NCBI GenBank assembly: GCA_005878325.1
Contig: VBMR01000113.1
Coordinates: forward strand, 1-10,154
Length of the DNA stretch: 10,154 nucleotides
DNA from: Methanobacteriota archaeon
GTDB taxonomy: Archaea > Thermoplasmatota > Thermoplasmata > RBG-16-68-12
Direction of reading: 5' to 3'
This document shows, piece by piece, positions 1 to 5,591 of the stretch (positions are counted from its first letter, which is position 1; every line of letters begins with the position of its first letter). A program made the position numbers and the translations under genes. The notes beneath the pieces were generated by a model. The model was not told the DNA's origin. It worked only from the letters and a program-made list of their open reading frames with translations, and searched no databases.

Positions 1-198
1 ATCCTGTTCGCGGCGGCGGCCTCCGCCGTCCTGGTCGCGCTCGCGGAGGGCGCTGCGAGGAAGGTCTCGCGACAACGTGCCGCGGAAACCGAGTGGGAGA
101 TCACCGCACCACCCCCCACCCAAGGGTCGGAACAGTTCGACCGGGCCCTCGCGGACTTCCTCGACGATCCGATCCTTCGTCGGGGGGAGATCGACTAG
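1..198 (+). CDS. C-terminal end of an unrecognised membrane protein (partial)
   Basis: The reading frame is open from the first base of the window to a TAG at 196-198, giving the last 65 residues of a protein whose start lies outside. The first residues are hydrophobic and alanine/valine/leucine rich (ILFAAAASAVLVALAEGAAR), consistent with the end of a final membrane helix. They are followed by a basic stretch (RKVSRQR) and then a polar, acidic tail with a TAPPPT segment, probably cytosolic. I do not recognise the family; the segment kept here is too short for a call. It converges on the cupin gene, and the two TAG stop codons share the palindrome CTAG at 195-198, so there is no intergenic space. 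Third codon positions are G/C rich as in its neighbours, which supports real coding. Confidence 0.6.
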   Translation: MLFAAAASAVLVALAEGAARKVSRQRAAETEWEITAPPPTQGSEQFDRALADFLDDPILRRGEID

Positions 199-527
199 CC
201 TTTCGGCCGGTACCGGTTTGGATCGTCAAAGAAATCGATCACGCGGACCCCCGCGCGAAGCTTCGCCGCGTGCGGCACACCGGCGGGGATGAGGTATTCT
301 TCCCCGGCACGATAAGTGCGGGTCACCTTTCCGATCGTGAGGACGAGTTCGCCTGCGACGACGACGCCCCATTGCGCGCCGTGCGAGTGCATCGGTACCT
401 CGGAGTCTGCCGCGGCCTCCACGAATGTCAGGGAGGCGGTCGGGCCCCGCAGGAGGAAGAGGGTGATGTCCTTGAACGACGCGTCCGCGACGGGCAGGTT
501 CCGGATGATGGTGGGAAAGCCGGGCAT
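195..527 (-). CDS. Small single-domain cupin protein
   Basis: A 110-residue protein that forms essentially one cupin beta-barrel. Cupin motif 1 is at about residues 43-61, with H47-S-H49 followed by QWG (Q52 where many cupins have Glu) and then a GEL turn. Motif 2 is at about residues 75-86, with the GEEYLIPAGVPH pattern, so H86 is the third likely metal ligand. The C-terminal AGVRVIDFFDDPNRY resembles the usual end of this stand-alone cupin family. The metal and substrate are unknown; such proteins are often putative sensors, dioxygenase-like or sugar-binding, and no specific function can be assigned. The start at 527 fits the family's usual N-terminus (IIRNLPVADASF). An upstream in-frame ATG at 554 would add nine residues and cannot be excluded. 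It lies downstream of the flavin reductase-like gene on the same strand, probably in one transcript. Confidence 0.85.
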   Translation of the reverse strand: MPGFPTIIRNLPVADASFKDITLFLLRGPTASLTFVEAAADSEVPMHSHGAQWGVVVAGELVLTIGKVTRTYRAGEEYLIPAGVPHAAKLRAGVRVIDFFDDPNRYRPKG

Positions 528-595
528 GGGCCGGGCATGTCCACCGGGACTCATAAGCCGATGGACGGGTCCCTTGGAAGCCGGCAGCGGTCGCG

Positions 596-1054
596 CTAGC
601 CGCCGTAGTGCCACTTCAGTTCGTCGAGGGTCATGAGCGCGCCCTTGCCACTCCCGACATCGATGACTTCCGCGAGGGCGATCCGATGGTCTCCTTTGTC
701 GAGAATCTCGACCAACCGGCATTCAATCCAACCCGCATGGCCGGCGACGAGGGGGAGGCCCGATGGGCTCCGATTCGTCTTCACCTTCTCGAACGAACCA
801 TCCACGATGTGCTCCGCGACGTCCTTCGTACCTTCAGCGAGGAGGGAGACCGCGAAGGTTTTCGACCGGCGCACGTTCGCCAAGGTCCGGCTGTCCTCCG
901 ACAACGCGAAGGCGACGAGCGGAGGCTTGAATGACGTCTGCATGAGCCAGGTCCCGAACATCAGGTGGTCCGCGCCGTCGTCGGTCTTCGTTCCCACGAC
1001 GTAGGAACCGTACGGAATCGTCTGAAGAATCTTCTTCTTCGCCTTTTTGTCCAT
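596..1054 (-). CDS. Flavin reductase-like FMN-binding protein
   Basis: A 152-residue protein matching the flavin reductase-like / flavoredoxin domain, a split-barrel fold that binds FMN and usually passes electrons between NAD(P)H or an iron-sulfur/rubredoxin partner and flavin. The FMN-binding segment TWLMQTSFKPPLVAFAL is at about residues 35-51, in the usual place for the 'W..Q.S..PP' pattern. The loop DSRTLANVRRSKTFAVSLL follows at about 54-72. The domain's signature GDH pattern (GDHRIALAEVID) is at about 121-132. The start ATG at 1054 gives a lysine-rich N-terminus typical of these proteins; the frame stays open to 1105, but that extension looks like readthrough into the end of the upstream gene. 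I see no clear promoter in the 47 bp upstream, so co-transcription with the SRPBCC gene is likely. The physiological electron partner is unknown. Confidence 0.87.
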   Translation of the reverse strand: MDKKAKKKILQTIPYGSYVVGTKTDDGADHLMFGTWLMQTSFKPPLVAFALSEDSRTLANVRRSKTFAVSLLAEGTKDVAEHIVDGSFEKVKTNRSPSGLPLVAGHAGWIECRLVEILDKGDHRIALAEVIDVGSGKGALMTLDELKWHYGG

Positions 1055-1101
1055 GGCAACGCCCTGCGGCGCATCGCGTCGGCGGCTAATGAAGTTCCAC
1101 C

Positions 1102-1683
1102 TCAAAGGGACCGCGTCAGTCCACCTCGCGCCTCGAAATCAGGCTCCCCCACCGGCGCCGTCAATGAAGCCCTCTGCGGAGACCCGCTTCGCCTCATGTC
1201 CGTCCGTCGGAGATCTTGCCCGCTCAGCGCAACGGACTTCAGGTTCGCCAATCGGAAGGCCCAGAAAGGGAGTTCCCGAAGCTGTTCTCGCCGGGCTGCG
1301 ATCCCCGGTCCGTACTCGACCTCGAGCGTGAGGGTCGTACGGCGACCGTGAAGGTAGATTCGCCACTCGGTTCCGCGCCTCCACGCGAACGCCACGGATG
1401 ACCGCTTAGCGCCCAACCGCCGGACGCGGAATTGTTCCATGGACCCATCGTCCCATTGGAAGGCCAACGATTCGCCGGCCGCGGCTTTTCCGTGACATGC
1501 GGTGGGAAACCATGAGGCGAGTCCCTCCGGAGTCGCGACTAGGGCCCACGCCCGGGGCTTCCCGACCGGGAGGAGGATCTTTAGCTTTGTGACATTCCCT
1601 CGGAGGAAGCCGTCCGCTCGCGGGATCTTGACGTCTGCCGTCGAAACGCCACGCGTCCGCTTCGATTGTCGTGTCGTCGTCAT
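1102..1683 (-). CDS. SRPBCC / AHSA1-like domain protein
   Basis: A 193-residue protein with features of the SRPBCC (START/Bet v1-like) superfamily, close to the AHSA1 (activator of Hsp90 ATPase homologue 1-like) group. These proteins have a hydrophobic ligand cavity and mostly unknown ligands. The helix-turn with VATPEGLASWFPTA is at about residues 48-61. The strands around ESLAFQWDDG and MEQFRVRRLG are typical, and the C-terminal helix ends with FWAFRLANLKSVALSGQDLR (140-159), the usual end of the domain. About 30 residues precede the domain and about 34 basic, low-complexity residues follow it; both tails are unusual. The start ATG at 1683 has no ribosome binding site, but a TATA-like CCTATCAT lies about 27 nt upstream on the minus strand, fitting a leaderless transcript. 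It appears to be the first gene of the SRPBCC, flavin reductase and cupin run. Confidence 0.75.
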   Translation of the reverse strand: MTTTRQSKRTRGVSTADVKIPRADGFLRGNVTKLKILLPVGKPRAWALVATPEGLASWFPTACHGKAAAGESLAFQWDDGSMEQFRVRRLGAKRSSVAFAWRRGTEWRIYLHGRRTTLTLEVEYGPGIAARREQLRELPFWAFRLANLKSVALSGQDLRRTDMRRSGSPQRASLTAPVGEPDFEARGGLTRSL

Positions 1684-1706
1684 CGACCGGGCGAATGGCC
1701 GTCGAG

Positions 1707-1714
1707 ATGATAGG
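1707..1714 (-). promoter_or_regulatory. Probable TATA box of the SRPBCC gene (leaderless)
   Basis: On the minus strand the octamer CCTATCAT is centred about 27-28 nt upstream of the ATG at 1683. The same spacing is seen before the toroid-repeat gene and the M20 gene in this window. With no ribosome binding site before 1683, this supports transcription starting at or next to the ATG. The match to an archaeal TATA box is imperfect. Confidence 0.4.
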
Positions 1715-1774
1715 TCCGCTCATTGCTAAAACCCAACAAGGGGACGCTCGACGCGACGTAATTTGAAAGAGGAA

Positions 1775-1887
1775 TCCCGCCTGCCGGATTTGAACCGGCG
1801 GCCTGATGATGGCAGCGGGCACCGCGCACGCGGGTGCACGGGAGCACTCTACAGTCACCCGCTCTGACCAGGCTGAGCTAAGGCGGG
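1775..1887 (-). tRNA. tRNA-Tyr (GUA) with a 38-nt intron
   Basis: Read on the minus strand, the acceptor stem is CCCGCCT (1887-1881) with AGGCGGG and discriminator A at 1775. The D stem is GCTC/GAGC. The anticodon stem is GGTGA/TCATC with one G-T pair. The T arm is GCCGG-TTCAAAT-CCGGC. The anticodon loop reads CTGTAG before the interruption, giving GTA, so the tRNA carries tyrosine. C1-G72 and A73 are the archaeal tyrosine identity pattern. No CCA is encoded. Removing 1811-1848 leaves a normal 75-nt tRNA. The intron sits at position 37/38, the usual archaeal site, with a one-base ambiguity because an A occurs at both edges. Inside it, GCACC and GGTGC can form a hairpin, and GTAG at the exon end can pair with CTGC near the intron end, as expected for a bulge-helix-bulge splicing signal. 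Confidence 0.93.
1811..1848 (-). other. Intron of tRNA-Tyr
   Basis: This 38-nt insert separates anticodon loop base 37 (G) from base 38 (A) of tRNA-Tyr. Its boundaries are inferred from tRNA folding: the downstream TCATC must pair with GGTGA to complete the anticodon stem. It is GC-rich and carries an internal GCACC/GGTGC stem. Archaeal introns of this kind are removed by the tRNA splicing endonuclease; the exact cut could shift by one base. Confidence 0.85.
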
Positions 1888-1913
1888 ACGAGGTGCGAAA
1901 TCGAGGCCCGTTG

Positions 1914-1919
1914 AAAAGG
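1914..1919 (-). promoter_or_regulatory. Probable box A of tRNA-Tyr
   Basis: On the minus strand CCTTTT ends 26 nt before the mature 5' end of tRNA-Tyr. The identical hexamer ends 27 nt before the mature 5' end of tRNA-Phe in this window. This is the position where an archaeal tRNA box A is expected. The hexamer is less TATA-like than usual, so the call rests on the shared sequence and spacing. Confidence 0.45.
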
Positions 1920-1952
1920 ATTCCGGTGGTGTCACCGAACGGCCATCGCTCT

Positions 1953-2738
1953 CTAGCGGCTGAGATGGTCGCGGAGAAAACCGAGGGTGCGCCGCCAGGC
2001 CAAGGAGGCCGCTCCTTCGTCATACTCGGGACGGTCTCCCTCGAAAAACCAGTGGTGCGTCCCCGGATAGTCATGGATCTCGAATTCGCGTCCCGACGAC
2101 CGAAGGCGGTCCACGAACTGCTGGCGCTCCCCTGCGGGGACGTACGGATCCTCGGCCGCGAAGTGGCATTGGAAAGCCGCCCGCGCCGCCTGATAGTCCA
2201 AAGTCTCCGCCCCGTAGAACGTGACGACTGCCGACACTTCGTCGGGCCGAGCGGTCGCGAGCCAAAGACTCCAGGAGGCGCCGAGGGACAGGCCCACGAG
2301 GCCGATTGATTTCGTGCCGGCAAGGGAATTGAGCTTGTCCACGGCCCGGAGGAGCTCGGCTTGGACCGTCTCCCACTTCAGGCTGGACATCCGCGATTCT
2401 GCGTCTGCGATCGTCGAAGCGATGTGACCATGGTAGAGGTCCGGGGCAAGTACGACGAACCCCTCCCGGGCGAGACGGTCGCAAAGACTGCGAATGAACG
2501 GATTGAGCCCCCACCACGGGTGCAGCACCAGGATGGCCGGTCCGGATCGAAGGCGGGGCAAGGCCAAATAGGAGTCATCGACGGCGGAGGCGGGTTTCTC
2601 GAGACGTCGTTGTGTCCGGCCCGCCTGTCTCCCCTCGCGAGTCGTCCGAGGAGGTTTCCGCGCGCTCTTCCCTGGACGACGGGACGAGGCACCGCGCGTT
2701 TTCCTTCGCCGGCTGCGACGCGCTTTCTTCGCCGCCAT
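1953..2738 (-). CDS. Dienelactone hydrolase family protein with basic N-terminal tail
   Basis: A 261-residue protein whose residues about 55-260 form an alpha/beta hydrolase of the dienelactone hydrolase family. The oxyanion-region strand is AILVLHPWWGLNPF (68-81). The nucleophile elbow is GLSLGAS with Ser151, where classical dienelactone hydrolases have Cys. The acid is probably Asp197 in AAEDPYVPAG, and the base is His228 or His229 in GTHHWFF. The substrate is unknown; an ester or lactone is likely. Residues 1-47 are an Arg/Lys-rich tail (opening MAAKKARRSRRRKTRG) with almost no hydrophobic residues, not part of the family fold. The start is well supported: AGGAG lies 6 nt before the ATG at 2738, so the tail is probably translated. 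A CTTATC box about 53 nt upstream suggests a short leader. Its promoter is divergent from the toroid-repeat gene. Confidence 0.88.
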   Translation of the reverse strand: MAAKKARRSRRRKTRGASSRRPGKSARKPPRTTREGRQAGRTQRRLEKPASAVDDSYLALPRLRSGPAILVLHPWWGLNPFIRSLCDRLAREGFVVLAPDLYHGHIASTIADAESRMSSLKWETVQAELLRAVDKLNSLAGTKSIGLVGLSLGASWSLWLATARPDEVSAVVTFYGAETLDYQAARAAFQCHFAAEDPYVPAGERQQFVDRLRSSGREFEIHDYPGTHHWFFEGDRPEYDEGAASLAWRRTLGFLRDHLSR

Positions 2739-2788
2739 CCGTGACTCCTTGAATTCCCCTCAGGGGGCCCCTCCGAATCGGCTTGGCG

Positions 2789-2794
2789 GATAAG
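2789..2794 (-). promoter_or_regulatory. Possible TATA box of the hydrolase gene
   Basis: CTTATC on the minus strand lies about 53 nt upstream of the hydrolase ATG. Using the 27-nt spacing seen at other genes here, transcription would start near 2764, leaving a leader of about 25 nt that contains the AGGAG ribosome binding site at 2745-2749. The same hexamer precedes the M20 gene. Confidence 0.35.
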
Positions 2795-2829
2795 TGTCTA
2801 TCGCACGATCGACTCCGGCCATCCGAGCC

Positions 2830-2835
2830 TATATA
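2830..2835 (+). promoter_or_regulatory. TATA box of the toroid-repeat gene (leaderless)
   Basis: TATATA is centred 27-28 nt upstream of the ATG at 2860 and stands out in a GC-rich context. The distance equals the usual archaeal TATA-to-start distance, and the ATG has no ribosome binding site, so the transcript probably begins at the start codon. This decides the choice of 2860 over an in-frame upstream start at 2794. Confidence 0.65.
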
Positions 2836-2859
2836 CGCGCCTGCAATTCCGAGTCCTCC

Positions 2860-3816
2860 ATGATCCTTCGGCGCGGCCTCCGGGAATGGTTGCTCAATCG
2901 GGAGTCCGACCCCAGCGTCCGGGTCCGGGTCCTCCGGGAACTGCTGGACCGCTCTGAAGATGACAACGATATCGTCCGAGCGCAGAAGGAGATCGGGCGG
3001 AAGGGATGGGCGGCGAAGATCCTCGGCGAACAGCACCCGACCGGGCAATGGGTGACCTCGGGCACCTCCGCCGCCGAGTTGTACCGACCGAAGTACGTCG
3101 CGACGAACTGGCGACTCCTGGTCCTGTCGGATCTCGGGGTCACGAGGAAAAACCCGCGCGTCGCGAAGGCGGTGTCGCTCTTCCTCCGCCGGTTCTCGGG
3201 GCCGGCGGGTGATCTCGGAGGCACCGGGAGTGAGCTGTGCTTCACCGGGAACTCGGTGCGGATGCTCGCTCGATTCGGATACTTGAAGGATCCCCGCTTG
3301 CGGTCCGCCGTCGACTGGCTCGTCCACCACCAGAAGAAAGATGGCGGATGGCACTGCTTCCGCTCCGCCACCGGGACGCTGGACTGCTGGGAGGCCCTCT
3401 CCGGATTCGCGGCGATCCCGGCGTCCGCGCGCACTCCCGAGATCCGCCACGCGATCGAGCGGGGCGCCGAGTTCTATCTCAAGCGGGGACTCGTCCGCGA
3501 GGGACCTCGACCGTACCGTCCGTGGTTCCGACTTCACTACCCGGTTCATTACTACTACGATATTCTCGTTGGCTTGGACGTGCTCACGTCCCTTGGCTAT
3601 GGGCACGACCCGCGGCTCCGCCCGGCCCTCGAGCGCCTCGAAGGGATGCGGAACCGCGACGGGAGCTGGAACATGGATGCGCTGCATCCCGACACCGAGG
3701 ATCCGGCGTACCAGTTCCGCGGGCCCTTCTATCCGCTCGGAGTGGAAGTCCCGGAACGTCCGAGCCGATGGATCACCACGACGGCGTTGACGGTCCTGAA
3801 GCGAGCGGGCCGGTGA
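2860..3816 (+). CDS. Prenyltransferase / squalene-cyclase-type repeat protein
   Basis: A 318-residue soluble protein built of alpha-alpha toroid repeats like those of terpene cyclases and protein prenyltransferases. Recognisable repeats include GNSVRMLARFGYLKDPRLR followed by QKKDGGW (158-164), and LTSLGYGHDPRLRPALERL followed by MRNRDGSW (263-270). Both are the QW-like '(Q/R)..DGsW' signature that ends each helix pair. It is much shorter than squalene-hopene cyclases, which have about 630 residues. I see no DxDD-type protonation motif, so cyclase activity is not supported; it is best called a repeat-domain protein of unknown role. Similar stand-alone toroid proteins are common in archaea. 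The start at 2860 was chosen because the family-like sequence begins there and a TATA box lies at leaderless distance. It is transcribed divergently from the hydrolase and ends 28 bp before the 3' end of tRNA-Phe, which is on the opposite strand. Confidence 0.8.
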   Translation: MILRRGLREWLLNRESDPSVRVRVLRELLDRSEDDNDIVRAQKEIGRKGWAAKILGEQHPTGQWVTSGTSAAELYRPKYVATNWRLLVLSDLGVTRKNPRVAKAVSLFLRRFSGPAGDLGGTGSELCFTGNSVRMLARFGYLKDPRLRSAVDWLVHHQKKDGGWHCFRSATGTLDCWEALSGFAAIPASARTPEIRHAIERGAEFYLKRGLVREGPRPYRPWFRLHYPVHYYYDILVGLDVLTSLGYGHDPRLRPALERLEGMRNRDGSWNMDALHPDTEDPAYQFRGPFYPLGVEVPERPSRWITTTALTVLKRAGR

Positions 3817-3844
3817 TTGGAACCCCGGAGCGGCGGGAGAGTCA

Positions 3845-3918
3845 TGCCGCGGGCCGGGCTCGAACCGGCGACTTCGAGATCTTCAGTCTCGCACTCTCCC
3901 AAACTGAGTTACCGCGGC
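3845..3918 (-). tRNA. tRNA-Phe (GAA)
   Basis: On the minus strand the acceptor stem GCCGCGG (3918-3912) pairs with CCGCGGC (3852-3846), with discriminator A at 3845. The D stem is ACTC/GAGT. The anticodon stem CGAGA/TCTCG encloses the loop CTGAAGA, giving anticodon GAA for phenylalanine. The T arm is GCCGG-TTCGAGC-CCGGC. The gene is 74 nt, has no intron and no encoded CCA, as in most archaea. A CCTTTT box A candidate lies upstream. Confidence 0.96.
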
Positions 3919-3945
3919 TCGGCGCCGACCATGAGGGCACGGGGC

Positions 3946-3951
3946 AAAAGG
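3946..3951 (-). promoter_or_regulatory. Probable box A of tRNA-Phe
   Basis: CCTTTT on the minus strand ends 27 nt before the mature tRNA-Phe 5' end. The same hexamer at nearly the same distance precedes tRNA-Tyr, which is why it is proposed as the promoter element. Confidence 0.45.
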
Positions 3952-3997
3952 CTTTCGTCGGGTCGCGGACCACGACCAATTCCGCCCGCCCGTGAGA

Positions 3998-4003
3998 CTT
4001 ATC
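3998..4003 (+). promoter_or_regulatory. Possible TATA box of the M20 gene (leaderless)
   Basis: CTTATC is centred 27-28 nt before the ATG at 4028, the same spacing as before the toroid-repeat and SRPBCC genes. No ribosome binding site of useful strength precedes 4028. If this is the promoter, an in-frame GTG at 3992 would lie upstream of the transcript and cannot be the start. Confidence 0.4.
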
Positions 4004-4027
4004 CTCTCTCGCTCCCTCCCGGAATCG

Positions 4028-5443
4028 ATGCAAGGACCTGCGCCTCCCGAGGTGTATCGCGCCCTCGAATCACGGTTCTCGGAGGCGTTGGAGTCCGCGC
4101 GAACCCTCCTGCGCCAGCCGTCCGTCAGCGCGACCGGAGAAGGGGTCGCGGAATGCGCGGAGATGGTCCGGTCGATGCTCGCGGACATCGGCTGCAAGAC
4201 CCGGCTGTGGTCGAAGGGCGGCCATCCCCTCGTGGTCGGGGAGCTCGATGTGGGCGCGCCCGTCACGCTCGTGGAGTACGAGATGTACGACGTCCAGCCC
4301 GTCGGCGACCTCGCCGCATGGAAGGCCCCGCCGTTCGCGGCAGAGATCCATGACGTTCCCTCGGTCGGGCGGTCGATCATCGCCCGCGGTTCGACGAACT
4401 CCAAAGGGGCCCTCGCGAACCACGTGTTCACGTGGAAGACGATCCGGGACGTCGACGAGATGCCCGTGAACCTGAGGATCCTCGCGGAGGGAGAGGAGGA
4501 GATCAGCAGCGCGAACTTCATCCAGTACGTCCGCACGCATCGCCGCGAATTGAAAGCGGACGGCGCGATCGCGAACGATTATTCGGAGGACCTGCGCGGC
4601 GTCCCGACCATCTACCTCGGCGTCAAGGGCTGCCTCTACCTGACGATCTGGTCCCGCGGGAACCCGACGGTGGGAGGCCCCATGGAGAGCGAGATCCACA
4701 GTTCCAATGCCGTCTGGATCGCATCGCCTGTATGGCACCTCGTCCAGGCCCTCGGCACCCTGGTCGACGAGGACCAGAGGCCCGCGATCGACGGCATCTG
4801 GGACGACGTTCGGCGGCCGACCTCGGCCGACCTCGCGATGGTGAAGCGCCTCGCCCTCAAATTTGACCCCAAGGTCTGGCTGCGGGAAGACCGCACGGCC
4901 CGGTTCAAGTACGACCTTCCCAAGGAGAAGCTCCTGCTGAAGTATCTGTTCGAGCCCACCGTCAACATCTGCGGGATCCACTCTGGGTACGTCGACCACG
5001 GCGGGACGAAGACGGTCCTGCCGCACGAGGCGTACGCGAAAGTCGACATTCGACTCGTGAAGGACATGACGGTCGCGGGCACCCTCCGAAAGCTGCGGGC
5101 CCACCTGGCGAAGCGGGGCTTTGCGGACCTCCGGATCGAGGTTCACGGTCCGTACGGGCCCGCTCGGACGGATCCCAATTCCTGGATCGCGGGCGCCGCA
5201 ATCGAAGCTGTGAAGGCCCATTCGAAGGAGCCGGAGGTGTGGCCGTCGAGCGGGGGAACGATGCCCGCGTTCGTGTTCGACGAATACCTGCACATCCCGT
5301 GGGTCGCGAGCGGCCTGGGCCACGGGGCCCGCGCCCACGCGCCGAACGAGTACGCCTCCATCGACGGCATGCGTCGCTTCATGGCGGGGGAAGCCTCCCT
5401 CGTCTTTGCCGCGTCGCGGGCCGCGGTGCGACGGCGAAAGTAG
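4028..5443 (+). CDS. M20-family metallopeptidase homologue with altered metal site
   Basis: A 471-residue protein with the length and layout of M20 dipeptidases (carnosinase / PepV-like). These proteins have a catalytic domain split by a dimerisation ('lid') domain and usually bind two zinc ions. Landmarks in order: MYDVQPV at 86-92, where active members have H-x-D; ARGSTNSKGAL at 119-129, where the bridging Asp is Asn124; EGEEEISS at 154-161 with both catalytic/ligand glutamates; lid-domain ESEIHSSNA near 220-228; GIHSGYVDHGGTKTVLP near 316-332; and RAHAPNEYAS at 435-444 with the last ligand His437. Thus one His and one Asp ligand are replaced while the rest is kept. It may have a different metal state, a different reaction, or no peptidase activity. 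The start at 4028 rests on the upstream TATA-like box; a GTG at 3992 would add 12 residues. It appears to be transcribed alone. Confidence 0.88.
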   Translation: MQGPAPPEVYRALESRFSEALESARTLLRQPSVSATGEGVAECAEMVRSMLADIGCKTRLWSKGGHPLVVGELDVGAPVTLVEYEMYDVQPVGDLAAWKAPPFAAEIHDVPSVGRSIIARGSTNSKGALANHVFTWKTIRDVDEMPVNLRILAEGEEEISSANFIQYVRTHRRELKADGAIANDYSEDLRGVPTIYLGVKGCLYLTIWSRGNPTVGGPMESEIHSSNAVWIASPVWHLVQALGTLVDEDQRPAIDGIWDDVRRPTSADLAMVKRLALKFDPKVWLREDRTARFKYDLPKEKLLLKYLFEPTVNICGIHSGYVDHGGTKTVLPHEAYAKVDIRLVKDMTVAGTLRKLRAHLAKRGFADLRIEVHGPYGPARTDPNSWIAGAAIEAVKAHSKEPEVWPSSGGTMPAFVFDEYLHIPWVASGLGHGARAHAPNEYASIDGMRRFMAGEASLVFAASRAAVRRRK

Positions 5444-5454
5444 ACGTCCAAAGC

Positions 5455-5478
5455 CTCATTTTCGGCCGCAAAAATGAG
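5455..5478 (+). terminator. Hairpin after the M20 gene, possible terminator
   Basis: CTCATTTT (5455-5462) and AAAATGAG (5471-5478) form a perfect 8-bp inverted repeat around an 8-nt loop containing CGGCCG. It begins 11 nt after the M20 stop codon. It could end the M20 transcript or act as a distal site for the pilin promoter. There is no long T run after it, so the terminator call is tentative. Confidence 0.4.
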
Positions 5479-5517
5479 CCCAAAAATTGAGGTGAAAAAT
5501 TCGATGCGTCATATGGA

Positions 5518-5549
5518 GAAAATCAACTCATTCTCAAGGGTAGATTTTC
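5518..5549. promoter_or_regulatory. Possible operator upstream of the pilin promoter
   Basis: GAAAATC (5518-5524) and GATTTTC (5543-5549) form a 7-bp inverted repeat with centres 25 nt apart, ending 11 nt before the pilin TATA box. Spaced half-sites directly upstream of TATA are a common place for archaeal activators. The region is AT-rich, so a chance match is possible. Confidence 0.3.
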
Positions 5550-5560
5550 AGCGCGACACA

Positions 5561-5568
5561 TATAAATA
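5561..5568 (+). promoter_or_regulatory. TATA box of the pilus operon
   Basis: TATAAATA in an AT-rich island is the best TATA box in the window. With the spacing seen at the leaderless genes, transcription should begin near 5592, leaving a 35-nt leader that ends in an AGGTGA ribosome binding site at 5617-5622, four bases before the ATG at 5627. Confidence 0.75.
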
Positions 5569-5570
5569 GC

Positions 5571-5585
5571 GTCATCCGGGATGGC
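5571..5585. promoter_or_regulatory. Palindrome between TATA box and start site, possible operator
   Basis: GTCATCC, one central G, then GGATGGC form a near-perfect 7-bp inverted repeat (one G-T mismatch) that starts two bases after the TATA box. A protein bound here would block TFB/polymerase loading, so a repressor site is plausible. No regulator is identified. Confidence 0.4.
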
Positions 5586-5591
5586 GCGATA

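Noticed and set aside
2755..2775. GC-rich near-palindromic stretch in the hydrolase leader (AGGGGGCCCCT and flanks)
   Set aside because: Imperfect and of low complexity; no spacing relation to a promoter element strong enough to call an operator.
2575..3687. Minus-strand open frame of 370 codons opposite the toroid-repeat gene
   Set aside because: It overlaps both the hydrolase and the toroid gene and has shadow-type composition, while the toroid gene has a TATA box and repeat motifs.
4813..4838. Short direct repeat GGCCGACCTC in tandem inside the M20 gene
   Set aside because: Two copies only, in frame, encoding part of a helix; explained by codon use in GC-rich DNA.
4070..5338. Minus-strand open frame of 422 codons opposite the M20 gene
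   Set aside because: The plus strand has family motifs along its full length; the antisense product is rich in Arg, Asp, Val and Gly and matches nothing.
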